Shown: piece by piece, positions 22,446 through 33,112 of the stretch
Layout: each line of letters opens with the position of its first letter
Position numbering within the stretch: position 1 is the first letter of the stretch
Source of the DNA: Siphonodentalium dalli
Lineage: Eukaryota > Mollusca > Scaphopoda > Gadilida > Siphonodentaliidae
Direction of reading: 5' to 3'
Length of the DNA stretch: 64,000 nt
NCBI GenBank assembly: GCA_032622095.1
Contig: CP136068.1
Coordinates: 55,512,025-55,576,024, forward strand
The notes under the pieces: model-generated
What the model was told of the DNA's origin: nothing
The model's database searches: none
Seen by the model: the letters and a program-made list of their open reading frames with translations, nothing else
Position numbers and translations under genes: made by a program

Positions 22446-22835
22446 TATAGCAATGGGATATCTCGCATGACAACACATTTCTGGTTTTCGTGGGGTGTGT
22501 ATTCGCTGGATGTCTTATAGTTGCAGTATGTAACTATTGTGACCGCGTTAATTGCTTTCGATGTTTAGGTATGGACAATGGCTGGGCCATGCACTCTTGG
22601 CGGGAACACAATGCCTCCGATTTTTTATCCGCATTTAGAGGCTTTCTGGTGTGGTGAATGAGAAACCGGCAGTAATAAGCCGTAGTTTTTTGTAATAATT
22701 TGAAGGATTAGTTGTTTTAACGGAATTCTGAGGCGGTGCATTCATGTAACCAATATATTTTATATTATAATTTATATTTATGGCTAATAATATGATCTTG
22801 AGGGCGTTACCATTTCTGATTATGTTTTTCTTGTG
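22446..22835. other. No clear feature; short similarity to 57856-57905
   Basis: At 22775-22835 the words TATGGCTAATAATATGATCTTGA and TTTCTTGTG/CTTATA-like sequence resemble 57856-57905, which borders an SGNH-like fragment. This stretch may therefore be LINE ORF1/ORF2 junction debris. The rest shows nothing recognisable. Confidence 0.35.
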
Positions 22836-22839
22836 CATA

Positions 22840-23222
22840 TCTGGTGTGTGTAAAGTGAATAGCTGAATGCTCATGGAAGGGGTGAATAAGTATACAGCGA
22901 GTGCCAAGGTTGAGCTGCATATGCAAATATGCGTATCTTGAGTGGCTATATGACCATGGTATGGGCTATATGTATACATGCATATATGTATACATGCAGG
23001 AAGTGACAGTATGACAGTATGACAACATTAATTGTGAGGTGAATTGGTACACAAGGAGTGACTGCACGATCACGTATGTGATTTATGAATACTGATGTAT
23101 ACAGCGAGTGGCTGAATTGTCATGGTGAGTTGTATATGCAAGTCTGGAGAGTGTGAATGTCCGTTTGCGCGGTTCGGGACATTGGTATATCTAGAAGGGC
23201 TGTAAGGCCATTTGTGATATCT
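22840..23222. repeat. Minisatellite, left block
   Basis: Diverged units of about 40-50 bp contain GTGACTGTATG(G)TCATGG and GTGTATATGTATACA. The same unit resumes at 25919-26144 and 27059-27390, so these are three parts of one array interrupted by two insertions. Confidence 0.75.
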
Positions 23223-23549
23223 ATATGATAAGATAAGATAAGATTTTAATGCAAAATAACCCCAAATGGGCAGTTGCAAACATGAATAAAATACATATAA
23301 TTGACAAAAAATAACTATATATATATATTAGTATTATTAGATGAGTAACATATATGCATATACACGTACAATGTAGTTTCCTAACGAATTTCTTTGTTCT
23401 CTTTTCATCGTAACATTGAATTCATCTGTTATAAATTATTAATTGACTAGCTTTTATTGGAATCCAGAGCGGCGAAGAAAGACCGGATCATGTCACATAT
23501 AACATTAATGGTTGTTTTGTGTTCATTCTTCATAATAAATCTTAATTTC

Positions 23550-24425
23550 TCATAATTCGTCATATCTGAAATATGTGGGAACTCTGATTATGTCCCTAAA
23601 ATATGTATCGCGCTTACTTTTGTAGGCTCTACATTCTAATATAAAATGGTATTCTGTTTCAATTTGTTTACATTTACACAAAGTACATAATCTTTCTTTA
23701 ACGGGTAGTGGGGGCTGTTTGTGTCTCCCCTTTTCAATTTCCAATCTATGATTCGCAATCTCGTAAATAGAATTCTCGCTTTATTAGAACGCGTATCGCA
23801 AATGTATGGCTCCATTTCGTAATTTGCTTTAAACAACCTATACGTTCTTGTCTTATTACCAGCGGTCGGTTTATTTTCGGAAGAGTTTATGTTGTAAAAT
23901 AGTTTTAATTGTTCCGTTTTCAATTTTCTCACAAGTTTCTTTTCTTGAATTCCTTGAAGTTTCGTACGATTTGAAATATCAACATCATATTTACCATACG
24001 AGTCATTGCATAATGATATCGACGCATTTTCAAGTGATTCGATGTATGCATCATGTATCAAAGACCCAGCTGGAGTATTAGAAACTTTTTTCATATACTT
24101 GAATTTGTTGTATAATCGCGTCATGTATTACCGGGAATCGTCCCAATTCTGCGCGTACGGCATGATTCGTTGCCTTTTGATTAACCGCTAAAATCGTTTT
24201 GCAAAACCTTAGGTGAACTTGCTCGCATGGTATTGTGTCAGAATGAAGCATTTTTATTTCTCCTGCCCATATCTCACACCTGTATATCATTATCGGTTTA
24301 ATCAATTTATCGAATAATTTGCATTTAGTTGGAATCGAAAGTCGCACCTTAGAAGGAATAGACTGCGTTAAAAAGAACATTGCTTTCGTGGCTTTTCCAC
24401 TTGTGTGCTCTTGTGACTTTGTCAT
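23550..24425 (-). pseudogene. LINE B thumb and cysteine/histidine C-terminal domain
   Basis: Two overlapping frames: TGRMTKSQEHTSGKATKAMFF to IQQIQVYEKSF (24425-24078), then IHDAYIESLENA to ARILFTRLRI (24124-23740). A third frame gives KERLCTLCKCKQIETEYHFILECRAY, with a C-C-H-C zinc-finger-like motif found at the end of many LINE polyproteins. Frame changes at about 24100 and 23740 show decay. Its stop lies near 23550, leaving a 3' UTR of about 310 nt. Confidence 0.85.
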
Positions 24426-24472
24426 TCTACCGGTCGATGTGAATTTTATTCCGAGATAGGGATACTCTGAAA

Positions 24473-25918
24473 CTAATTCAAGCGTTTGTCCATTGAAATT
24501 GAAATTTGGCTCCCGTTTTGTTTTTCTTCGATCTGGAAATTATACATTTTGATTTGCTTGCATTCACCACGAGATCGATCATTATATTGAGTAAATGTTT
24601 CCAGCGTATTGAGACAATTTTGTAAACCTTGTTCTGTTTCCGACAACAATACTAGATCATCTGCAAATAAAAGATGACTGAGCTGGGGGTTATAAAGGAA
24701 TATGGGATCACCAAACCTATCTAGTGAAAGTTTTACATCATCAATGAATATCTTGAACAACGTGGGTGATAAGGGATAGCCTTGCCTGACACCGACCGTT
24801 GACATATGCAGTGGTCCACCTGTTTTAACTTGAAAATAACTTGATTGATACATCGATCGTATTATCTGATTGACCCTACCTCCGATACCAATGTGATGTA
24901 ACTTTTCAAACATCAAAGACCTATCCACTGAGTCGAACGCTTTCTGGAAATCGATAAACGCTGCAAAAATTGGCTTATGTTTCTGTTTATATTTATTTAT
25001 ACATGTTTTTAGAATGTAAGCGCTGTCAATTGTACCGCGATTCTTTCTATATCCGAATTGGTTGTCACTAATGAGTCCATGCGTTTCCAAATAGTTATTT
25101 ATTCTATTATTTATAACTTTATTGAACAATTTACCAAAGCTATTGCTGATCGCAATCGGTCGATAATTGTTTGGGTCATGCCGGTCTCCCTTCTTATAGA
25201 GTGTCTTAATGAGAGATACATTCCAGCTGTCTGGACAATGACCTGATTCTAAAACTTGGTTAAATAATTTCACAACGTCGTCTATTGTCGCAGGAATAAC
25301 TGTTTTAAGTAGTTCATTCGAAAAGTTGCCATATCCAGGAGATTTTCTGTTTTTTAAAAGTTTGACATAATTAATTACTTCACATGCTTCTATAGCAGTC
25401 TCACCAATGTTTAAAGTTGGGGTTTCGTTCACATTAGAATGTTCTGTTCTATCCGAAGAAACTGTCTCTTTACAGATCACTTTCTTGAAAAAGTCTACAC
25501 TTTCATCAGGATGTAAATAATTTGTTTCATCTCGTTTATTCCTCAGTTCGTTTATCACTCGCCAATATTCGGACGGATGTTCATTTTCCATGTTATCAAC
25601 TAGCTTTGCTAACTCTTGGAAATGTAGTTTAGATTTGTACTTAGTTTCTTTCTTATAAGATTTTTTGGCTGCGAAAAATTCCCCCATGAGATTTGCGTCG
25701 CTCGGATTTTGCTTCATTTCTCGACACGCGTTTCCCATTTCATGTTTTAACTGAAGGCATCGCTCATTAAACCAGTTACGCTTACTTTTTTGCATTTTGG
25801 ACTTAATCTTTCGAAAATGAGTCGCTCTAGTGTTGATAGATGTCAAAATAGTTTCAAAATCTCGAACTGCATATTCAGTTCCGTGCCTATTAAGGTCATA
25901 AGTTGTCATCCTATACAT
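24473..25918 (-). pseudogene. LINE B reverse transcriptase
   Basis: This 481-residue frame has RT motifs in order: KKGDRHDPNNYRPIAIS (about residue 230), NQFGYRKNRGTIDSAY, FIDFQKAFDSVDR (catalytic Asp), VGVRQGYPLSPTLF, LLFADDLVLLSE (catalytic Asp pair). The frame then shifts, and the expected NGQTLELVSEYPYLGIKF continues in another frame at about 24520-24430. The N-terminal 150 residues are a charged linker (KSYKKETKYKSK); the endonuclease is absent because of 5' truncation. The style (VRQGxPLSP, FADDLVLLS) differs from LINE A, so this is a distinct LINE lineage. Confidence 0.88.
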
Positions 25919-26144
25919 GTATATGTGTATATACTATATAGACCTGGAGTTACTTCGGTGGCTGTATAGGTATATCTTGACCATGGGTGTCGCAAATAGA
26001 TATACACGGAGTGACTGTGTGGCCACTGGTGAGGCGAATATGTGTACAAGAAGTGAGATGTATGATCATGAATGTGGCGAATATGTATACCAGCATTGAC
26101 TATATGGTCATGGGTGGTGTGTATCTGTATATCTTGAGTGGCTA
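25919..26144. repeat. Minisatellite, middle block
   Basis: Units such as GGTCATGGGTG and TATACA(C/A)GGAGTGACTGT continue the array of 22840-23222 directly after the LINE B insertion and run up to the TA element at 26147. Confidence 0.75.
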
Positions 26145-26146
26145 TA

Positions 26147-27058
26147 CACTCTAAATCTATAGTTGGATAAGAAGTTATCCAACAGTCAATCAACCGTTGT
26201 ATGCCCATCTACGTTGTGTGAAAAGTTTACAAATTGTATGCCTATCTACGTTGTGTGAAAAGTTGCATGACAATTATTTTTGTTGGATACACTTTTACAC
26301 AACGTTGCATATATAGTTACTACCAACGGTTGTATGTTAATTATGCAACGTGTTGGATGAAATTTCACACAACACTCAATCAACGTTAATTGCCCACAGC
26401 ACCTATCTACGGTTATTGAACTGTTGGGTGTTGGGTAGAGTTGGATGGCATTTGTTGATTGGAAAGTTTACCCAACGTTAATTGGAAAGTAAAATGGGGC
26501 AAGATGTCGTGGATAGCTTTGCCGGTATAGTATACCTTTGTTATAATTATTCTTTGTACGATACACTGATTATGTAGGCTTTATGTGTTGAGTGTATGGG
26601 TGTACTACTTTAGTCAAATTAGTGCCGTCAGTAGTTGTGTAAATTTGTAAACTTCAAAATTTGGCAAATATAAATAAATATAAACTCAATACATAAAGCC
26701 TACATAATCAGTGTATCGTACAAAGAATAATTATAACAAAGGTATACTATACCGGCAAAGCTATCCACGACGTCTTGTCCCATTTTCCAGTCGCTCGGGA
26801 GTTTTTTCACGCAGTCGTCCATCTTGTTTTGAAATATTTGGAGCCAAAAACTCGCATGCTCGCCCGCACCGGAAACGCGCTGCTAATGGATGACCCGATC
26901 ACGTGGCGGTTTTATCCAATGTTGTATGAAAGTAATACCACAGAAGACAGTTCACGCAATCAGTTGTGTACATTGTACTAAACTGTTGGATAATAAGTAC
27001 ACAACAAATTCGCACCCAACGAGTTGTATACAACGTTCATCCAATTAGATTTAGGGTG
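26147..27058. mobile_element. TA-flanked DNA element with an internal foldback
   Basis: Near-identical ends CACTCTAAATCT (26147) and its complement with one change (ending 27058) are flanked by TA on both sides, suggesting a 2-bp TA target duplication as in Tc1/mariner-like elements. Inside, 26491-26593 and 26684-26786 are 103-bp inverted repeats with about three mismatches, around a 90-bp spacer. Subterminal words CTACGTTGTGTGAAAAGTT are tandemly repeated. No transposase is present in 912 bp. The minisatellite continues on both sides. Confidence 0.75.
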
Positions 27059-27390
27059 TATGACCATGTATGTGGCAAATACCTATACATGGAAGGCCAA
27101 TGGTGATGCGAATATTTAAACAAGAAGTTACTATATGTTCATGAATATAGTGAATTGATATACAGGTCGTGAATATATGGTCATGGGTGAGGTGTAGTAG
27201 TATACCCGGTGTGTTGGCATGGTTACTCACGGATGTATGGTCATAGGCTGGATGTATGACCATGTATGGGTATACCCAAGTGTGGCTGTATGGTAATGGG
27301 TGATGTTATGTGTATGCAGCGAGTGTGTGTTCATGTATATATGGTGTGACTGTATGGTCATGGGTGGGTTGTACTGTTGTACCTTTGGGT
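27059..27390. repeat. Minisatellite, right block
   Basis: The 'TGTATGGTCATGGGTG(A/G)' and 'TATACCC' unit resumes after the TA element and ends near 27390. Confidence 0.75.
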
Positions 27391-28180
27391 GACTATCGCT
27401 TTCCACAATAACTCAAGTATATGCTAATCGATAGAGAGGTACTATCAGAGTGTTCTCCACCTTAAATGCGTTTTAAATGCAATATGAATGAAACAGGTTA
27501 ATCAATTTTGATAATAATGGGACAAAGTAGCCACATTAATATGATACCTCTCAGTTCAATGCATATAAGACAGAATAGTGTATTTTGTTCATCAACCACA
27601 ACTTCTAAGAGGTTGCATGGCACGCTGGTGCATTATTACTATGTTTCATATTTTGGACGCCATTTTGGCAGCCATTTTGAGCCAAAGTGAGAATTTTGGT
27701 ACAATTGAGTTGGAATATCCATAGGAAAGAGAATGCGTCACTTATACTGCATGGTTATTCCCATTTATTGATGAAATGTGACTAGAATCCCAATGGTGAT
27801 TTTTTTGTTAAAAATTTTATACTGCAATCTGTAAAATCGAATTTTTGAGTGTTCGGAAGGGGTGGGAGACCACATGAATGTCATATTTCATTGCTGCAAT
27901 GGTCAGTTAACATTCGAAATACAAAATAAAGTCACAATTCTCAACCTGTTCCAAACAGCAGAAACTGATCTTAAAGACATCAGTAAAAACGTAACATTTT
28001 CCACTTCCGGCTGTTATTTTGGAGGCCATCTTGGACAGGGAGTTCCAATTTTAGCATAAAAAGGTGACGTTATGTTTTAGCTTCACAAAAGTGTGTACAT
28101 GTGTATACATATGACAAGATTGTCTCACTATAATTGCATCAAACTGACTTAACGGAAAATGGCAACCATCTTGGACGCCA
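27391..28180. other. Gene-free stretch
   Basis: Repeated words TTTTGGACGCCATTTTGG and GCCATCTTGGAC suggest an old dispersed repeat related to 46740-46925, but no boundaries are clear. Confidence 0.35.
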
Positions 28181-28189
28181 TCTTGAAAT

Positions 28190-28335
28190 ACAAAAAATGC
28201 TCACGCGGATTTTAGCGGATTTTGGATACGTTATAGAGGATATCTTACTCTTCAAAATGGTATAAAAACCAACTTAGTCCAATTTGTTTCTAGGTTGACC
28301 CTCAAATTTGAGTTTGTCGACCAGACTACACTGGA
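28190..28335 (+). repeat. Dispersed repeat copy (GCGGATTTTAGCGGATTTTG family)
   Basis: About 145 bp closely similar to 46925-47071 (+) and to the complement of 44870-45005. It ends in CGACCAGACTA, as does the 47.07-kb copy, so that word is probably a transposon terminus. No inverted partner is seen near this copy. Confidence 0.75.
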
Positions 28336-29100
28336 ATGTTCGACAACTTACTGTGTAACCTGGACTTGTTTAGCCTAATAGATCCTACTATCCTCTGGTT
28401 AATAACCTACTGTCTGGAAGAAGTTAATATCACGACTGGTTTGCTAACCCAAATAGCATAACCGGATGTAGTCTTTTCAATGTAATGTTCGACATTTTGG
28501 TGGCCCTGATTGTTCAATTGCAACCGACTATCCAATTCGACATACATCATGCATTGTTTCCTTGTAAATCGATAACCCCGGATCAGCACCGCGTGTCGAA
28601 TGTTTGGATCACCAACTGAATGTTACTGGTTGGTACCACGTACCATACGTGCATATACAACACGCGAGTATCACAACTGCTTGTTTCAACAAAACTCGGA
28701 TGCACTGGATTTACAGTCATAGTAATGCCTGACTATATAACATTCATTGCATCAAAGATTGCTCCATTCGTTACGCTTATCATCGGTGTTAATATAGAAA
28801 AAGACAGCTTTCTCGAAAACAACTTGTTTATGGAAAAATAACTTATCGCTAACCGGGAGAGATGGTGCATGACAACTGTTTTTCCGCCGGTCAGCCGATA
28901 TACACAGATCCACCGCAACGCACAATCCGGGTGCATATGAGTAAATATTAGGAAGAAATAAATGTTCGCTCGTCGCTATCTCGTGTGAGCATTTGGATGA
29001 GACAATTTCTATCTCTTTGGAAAGTCTTAAAATCAGTAAATATTTATCAGCATATTTCGACACACGGGAAGCTGCAGGAAAAAATACTATCAAACATTAA
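28336..29100. other. Unidentified stretch with a 113-residue minus-strand ORF
   Basis: The minus-strand frame 29093-28752 (begins MIVFFPAASRVSKYADKYL) has no domain I recognise, and an antisense frame of similar length exists. I do not call it a gene. Confidence 0.2.
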
Positions 29101-29107
29101 GTTTAAT

Positions 29108-29190
29108 AGGAGTAGCGGTGCATGAGCGTTTAACGGGAGTAGCCGTGCATGAGCGTTTAACATGAGTAGCCGTGCATGAGCGCGTTTGAA
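29108..29190. repeat. 27-bp tandem repeat, three copies
   Basis: GAGTAGC(C/G)GTGCATGAGCG units start at 29110, 29137 and 29164, an exact 27-bp period. Confidence 0.85.
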
Positions 29191-30380
29191 TGCACGAATC
29201 GTCGTTCTATCTTTTGGGAAATTTTGTTCATGAATTGTTGATGACATAATGTATCACTGGGGATTTATATTTGGATAGACTGATAAATATAATTATCATT
29301 GTCGTACAATTCGAAGGTTTGGGAGGTCCTCGAACTCGGACATTGCATATACGTACTTAAGTGGAACTTACTTTGGTTCTTTCTTATGGGAGCAATATAT
29401 ACACTACCAAATGATGACAGATATGGGCCTCTGGTTTTCAACATATGGTGTGGACCGTGTGGCTAATTGGAATCGCGACAAATTAACTGCACCCTGGTGC
29501 CGGTTGGTCGAGACGAGGCATTAGTCTAATTTGTATCATATAATTATAGGGATAACCATGAAGTGAGTGGCCGCGGTTTCTATATTGGATACGGAAGTTC
29601 ATATGTCAGAGCTAGGTTCGCTCTTCATTATACCATCTATTATTGATACGAATGATCAATCGACATTTCGAGCCAACAATATCGCCCGTTGTTATGGCGC
29701 AATTTGGGAATACGATGATATATGGTCTGTAAAAATGTCAGATTCGACCACATTTCACACGATACTGAAGAAACAGTCGATAGAGGAATTTCAACACAAA
29801 CAGTTTTGCCAAAATAGGATTGTTACAATGAGGATATGAATGACATATTGCACATTGATGACATCACACAGTACTGTGGGTATTGAATGTTGGGTGCATG
29901 CTTTGTATACCACTGAGCATTGAGGGTATATATGATAAATTCCCCGTTCACATATACAGTATGCTTCGTTCACATGTACAGTATGCTTCGTTCACATGCA
30001 CGTATAGTGTGATTCGTTCACATATATTATGGTCGTCATAGAGTTAGATCCGAAAACAAATGACACAGAAGTCATTTTAGTGTGCAACGTGGAATAACAT
30101 GCAAAATCCCAATTCAACATGACGTCAAAAATTCCCGGCTGTATCGAGAAATGTCGAATATCTGCAAATCGTACACCACATTGCGTCACATTATAGTAAT
30201 AACTTGAAATGTATACAAATAGTGCATTGTTAGAATCCATATTGCATGTTTCGTGGTTCCTTCTCATGGGTGGGTTAATCGGTCTCTAGATGTAAAAAAA
30301 AAAAAAAAATAGTAGATGATTTCTAAGCTTTATTTTATTAATTAGCTATAGGTTATCGGCCGCAATACGTAGAACGCTAA
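29191..30380. other. Gene-free stretch with an A-run
   Basis: Short open frames only. A(17) at about 30294-30310 and TATGCTTCGTTCACAT(G/A)-type triplication at 29945-30020 are the only notable features. The A-run could be the tail of a retroposed sequence, but no body was recognised. Confidence 0.35.
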
Positions 30381-30387
30381 CCGCATC

Positions 30388-30475
30388 ATAAGTAACAAAA
30401 GTCGGTCAAGAAGTGAAAAACACGGCCAACAAGCAAAAATGTCGGCCAATAAGTAGAAAGGCGGCCAATAAGTCA
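30388..30475 (+). repeat. Short tandem repeat, about 23-bp unit
   Basis: Four units with GTCGGCCAATAAGT(A/G)-AAA variants. Confidence 0.7.
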
Positions 30476-30806
30476 ACGGTAACGTAAATGGCGTCATACG
30501 TATTTAGCTCGATCGGCAAAGAATACTGGGTTGACGAAAGATTGATTACAGTTGCTTTCGGATGAATTAAGGTACGGACTGTCACTGATTTTGGGAGTAA
30601 ATATTATGAACTGCATGTATCCGTATCATTATAATTCCCAGTGGAAACAGACAGTACTGTGTGAAATCGTTGCATGTACTTCACAAATTTCACAAGAATA
30701 AAATTAGCTGGAATAATTGTTAATTTATTAATGCACAAAATGGTACATATATATTTTAATATGTTCATCCTGTGAAACAACCATTGCCAATGTTGCTAAT
30801 TAATAA

Positions 30807-30880
30807 AATATTAATTAATTGGTTGTTTCCACATTAACCGAGTCATAACTCGGCCAATATGGAAACAACCAATTAATATT
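30807..30880. repeat. Palindrome, about 30-bp arms
   Basis: AATTGGTTGTTTCCA and flanking AATATTAATT on the left pair with TGGAAACAACCAATT and AATATT on the right. The inner part ACCGAGT/ACTCGG also pairs. It is flanked by AT-rich sequence. It may be a foldback element or fused transposon ends. Confidence 0.7.
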
Positions 30881-31385
30881 GATATTAATTTTAAGAAAAC
30901 CTATACTGGTACGTCTGTCCAAACACAATTGTTGTAAGGCTGCATTTGTTTGTATCACATGTTTTCCCAATGTGTCAAAATCTTTAGGACGAGGCAAAAT
31001 AGCAGAAACAAACAATTTGGCATTGGTCCTTTCTGTACACAAAGATATCAATACCAAGTTTGTTTGTAAAAACGCAATTCTCTATCGATCTGTCCTTGGT
31101 TTCAACAATTTTAGGATAGGTCAGTTGCTGGCTAAATAATGAAACATCTGGGGTCCGGTGAGTGGCGGGTTCATATATTTGGTTGGGCGAATATCGAGCT
31201 TTCGTTAGATAACAAGAAGAGCGCTCTACCTGCTATATATTAACCGTGATACCGGACATTCCCACGCAATTATAAGTTATGTCCCTCAGTGTGTTGTGTT
31301 GTTCCGCCCCGTCCAGCAGTTTGTCATGTCCCCAGGAAAATTACACAATATGTGTGCAATTGAATAGAGTGTCATAGATATATAG
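30881..31385. other. No feature recognised
   Basis: An 86-residue plus-strand frame (30879-31139) has no recognisable domain and includes part of the palindrome. Otherwise nothing is seen. Confidence 0.25.
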
Positions 31386-31764
31386 ATATTTATTATTCTT
31401 TGTTCAATATATCCTCGTGAAAATAAGTTCATATTGGACCTAAATAGTGGCATTACTTCATATTGGACCTAAATAGTGGCATTACTTCACATTGGACCTA
31501 AATAGTGGCATTACGTCATATTGGACCTAAATAGTGGCATTACTTCATATTGGACCTAAATAGTGGCATTACTTCATATTGGACCTAAATAGTGGCATTA
31601 CTTCACATTGGACTTTTTGTTTTGGAATTAAAACTAACGCCGTTACAACCTCTGCCAGGTTACCCCGAGTTATCAAACCAATTTGGTTGAAATCGGAGCA
31701 GCAGTCTGGGAAAATATCGGGACAGACAGACAGACGGACGGACAGACATATCCTACTCTTTTAT
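31386..31764 (+). repeat. Dispersed repeat X, copy 1, with a 29-bp internal array
   Basis: Shares 'ATATCCTCGTG(A/C)AAATA', 'CTAACGCCGTTA(C/T)AACCTC', 'GCAGCAGTCTGG' and a (GACG)n/(GACA)n tail ending TCCTACTCTTTTATATA with copies at 32330, 32880 and 43960. In this copy only, TTCATATTGGACCTAAATAG plus TGGCATTAC is repeated about six times in tandem with an exact 29-bp period (31428-31610). Confidence 0.8.
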
Positions 31765-32280
31765 ATAAGATAAGATAAGCTAAGATTTTAATGCAAAATA
31801 CACCCAAATGGGCAGTTGCAAACATGAATAAGATACATATAATTTGACAAAAAGTAACTATATATATTAGATGAGTAACATATATGCATATACACGTACA
31901 ATGTAGTTTCCTAACGAATTTCTTTTTTCTCTTTTCATCTTAAAATTTAATTCATCAGTTATAAATTATCAATTGACTAGCTTTTATTGGAACCCCGAGC
32001 GGTGAAGAAAGACCGGATCATGTCACATATAACATTAATGGTTGGTTTGTGTTCATTCTTCATAATAAATCTAAATTTCTCATAATTCGTCATATCTGAA
32101 AAATGTGGGAACTCTGTGATTATGTCCCTAAAATATGTATCGCGCATACTTGTGTAGGCTCTAAATTCTAATATAAAATGGTATTCTGTTTCAATTTGTT
32201 TACATTTACAAAAAGTACATAATCTTTCTTTAACGGGTAGTGTTTGTGTCTCCCCTTTTCAATTTCCAATCTATGATTGC
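31765..32280 (-). mobile_element. LINE B 3' fragment, minus strand
   Basis: Highly similar to 23227-23755: same (TATCT)n tail, 3' UTR and final coding part. It stops matching near 32277, so it is a 5'-truncated insertion of about 515 bp. It sits within the TATATA end of dispersed repeat X. The cysteine motif is already damaged. Confidence 0.85.
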
Positions 32281-32329
32281 TGATTCGAAATATATATATA
32301 TAGAGATTATACTAGCTGACACAGCGTCG

Positions 32330-32775
32330 AAGGGGCCTGTGATATGTGCGTTATATATATTATATTTATTATGCTACTTCAATATATCCTTGTGCAAATA
32401 AATTCATATTGGACCTATATATTGGCATTGGTTCTTGTTGGACTTTTTTATTCTGGAATAAGCCCATCGTGGACTTCTACCCGTTATTCCGTTGGATGGC
32501 GCGGGCCACAGTGAAATCACTTATATAAACAGCGTACATATCTGCTGCAGCATATTCTCATGCAAACAGTTTCATATTGGACGTATTTGATTCTGAAGTA
32601 GGCCCATAGTGAGCTTATTTTAATTTGTTTAATTATATTTGTTTAATAAAATTTTTGAAAAACTAACGCCGTTGTAACCTACACCAGGTTGAAATTGGAC
32701 CAGCAGTCTTGGAGAAAAATCCGGACGGACGGACGGACGGACAAACATATCCTACTCTGTTATATATATAGACAA
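32330..32775 (+). repeat. Dispersed repeat X, copy 2
   Basis: Starts with the TTCAATATATCCTTGTGCAA word and ends with the (GGAC)n tract and TCCTACTCTGTTATATATATA. It lacks the 29-bp amplification. A short copy of the tail (GGACGGACGG...CTACTATATATA) follows at 32776-32810, then the ACAGCGTCGGAGGGGCCTGTG word also seen at 32321. Confidence 0.75.
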
Positions 32776-32879
32776 ACGGACGGACGGATAAACAGAGCCT
32801 ACTATATATATCGACTAACTGCATACAGCCTTTATACAGCGTCGGAGGGGCCTGTGCCCCATACACAAAGGATTCGTCG

Positions 32880-33112
32880 CTATTAGATTTTTGCCCAAAT
32901 CAACAAACATTATTTTTCATTGTTTTTTTCTATTTTTTTAATTAAATTTGTTTTAGATAAAAAAAATTTGAAAACTAACGACGTTATAACCTCCGCCAGG
33001 GTAACCCGAGTCACCACACAACATTTGGTTGAAATCGGTATATATGTCTTGGAGAACAATCATGATAGACATACAGACAGACCGAGGACAGACACATCCT
33101 ACTCATATATAT
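32880..33112 (+). repeat. Dispersed repeat X, copy 3 (partial)
   Basis: Contains 'ACTAACGACGTTATAACCTC', 'GCCAGGGTAACCCGAGTCACC', the ACAGACAGACC tract and TCCTACTCATATATATA. Its 5' part is lost. Confidence 0.7.

Larger units (their letters stand above)
23227..25918 (-). mobile_element. Non-LTR retrotransposon LINE B, 5'-truncated, minus strand
   Basis: The element runs from the EN-RT linker and RT (25918-24473) through the thumb (24425-24078) and a zinc-finger-like C-terminus (24124-23550) to a 3' UTR ending in (TATCT)n at 23227-23242. Several frameshifts break the coding region. It sits inside a minisatellite whose units continue on either side. A shorter copy with the same 3' end lies at 31765-32280, so the family has been active recently enough to leave similar copies. 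Confidence 0.88.

Noticed and set aside
28752-29093. 113-residue minus-strand ORF
   Set aside because: No family recognised and overlapped by other frames of similar length; not enough to call a gene.
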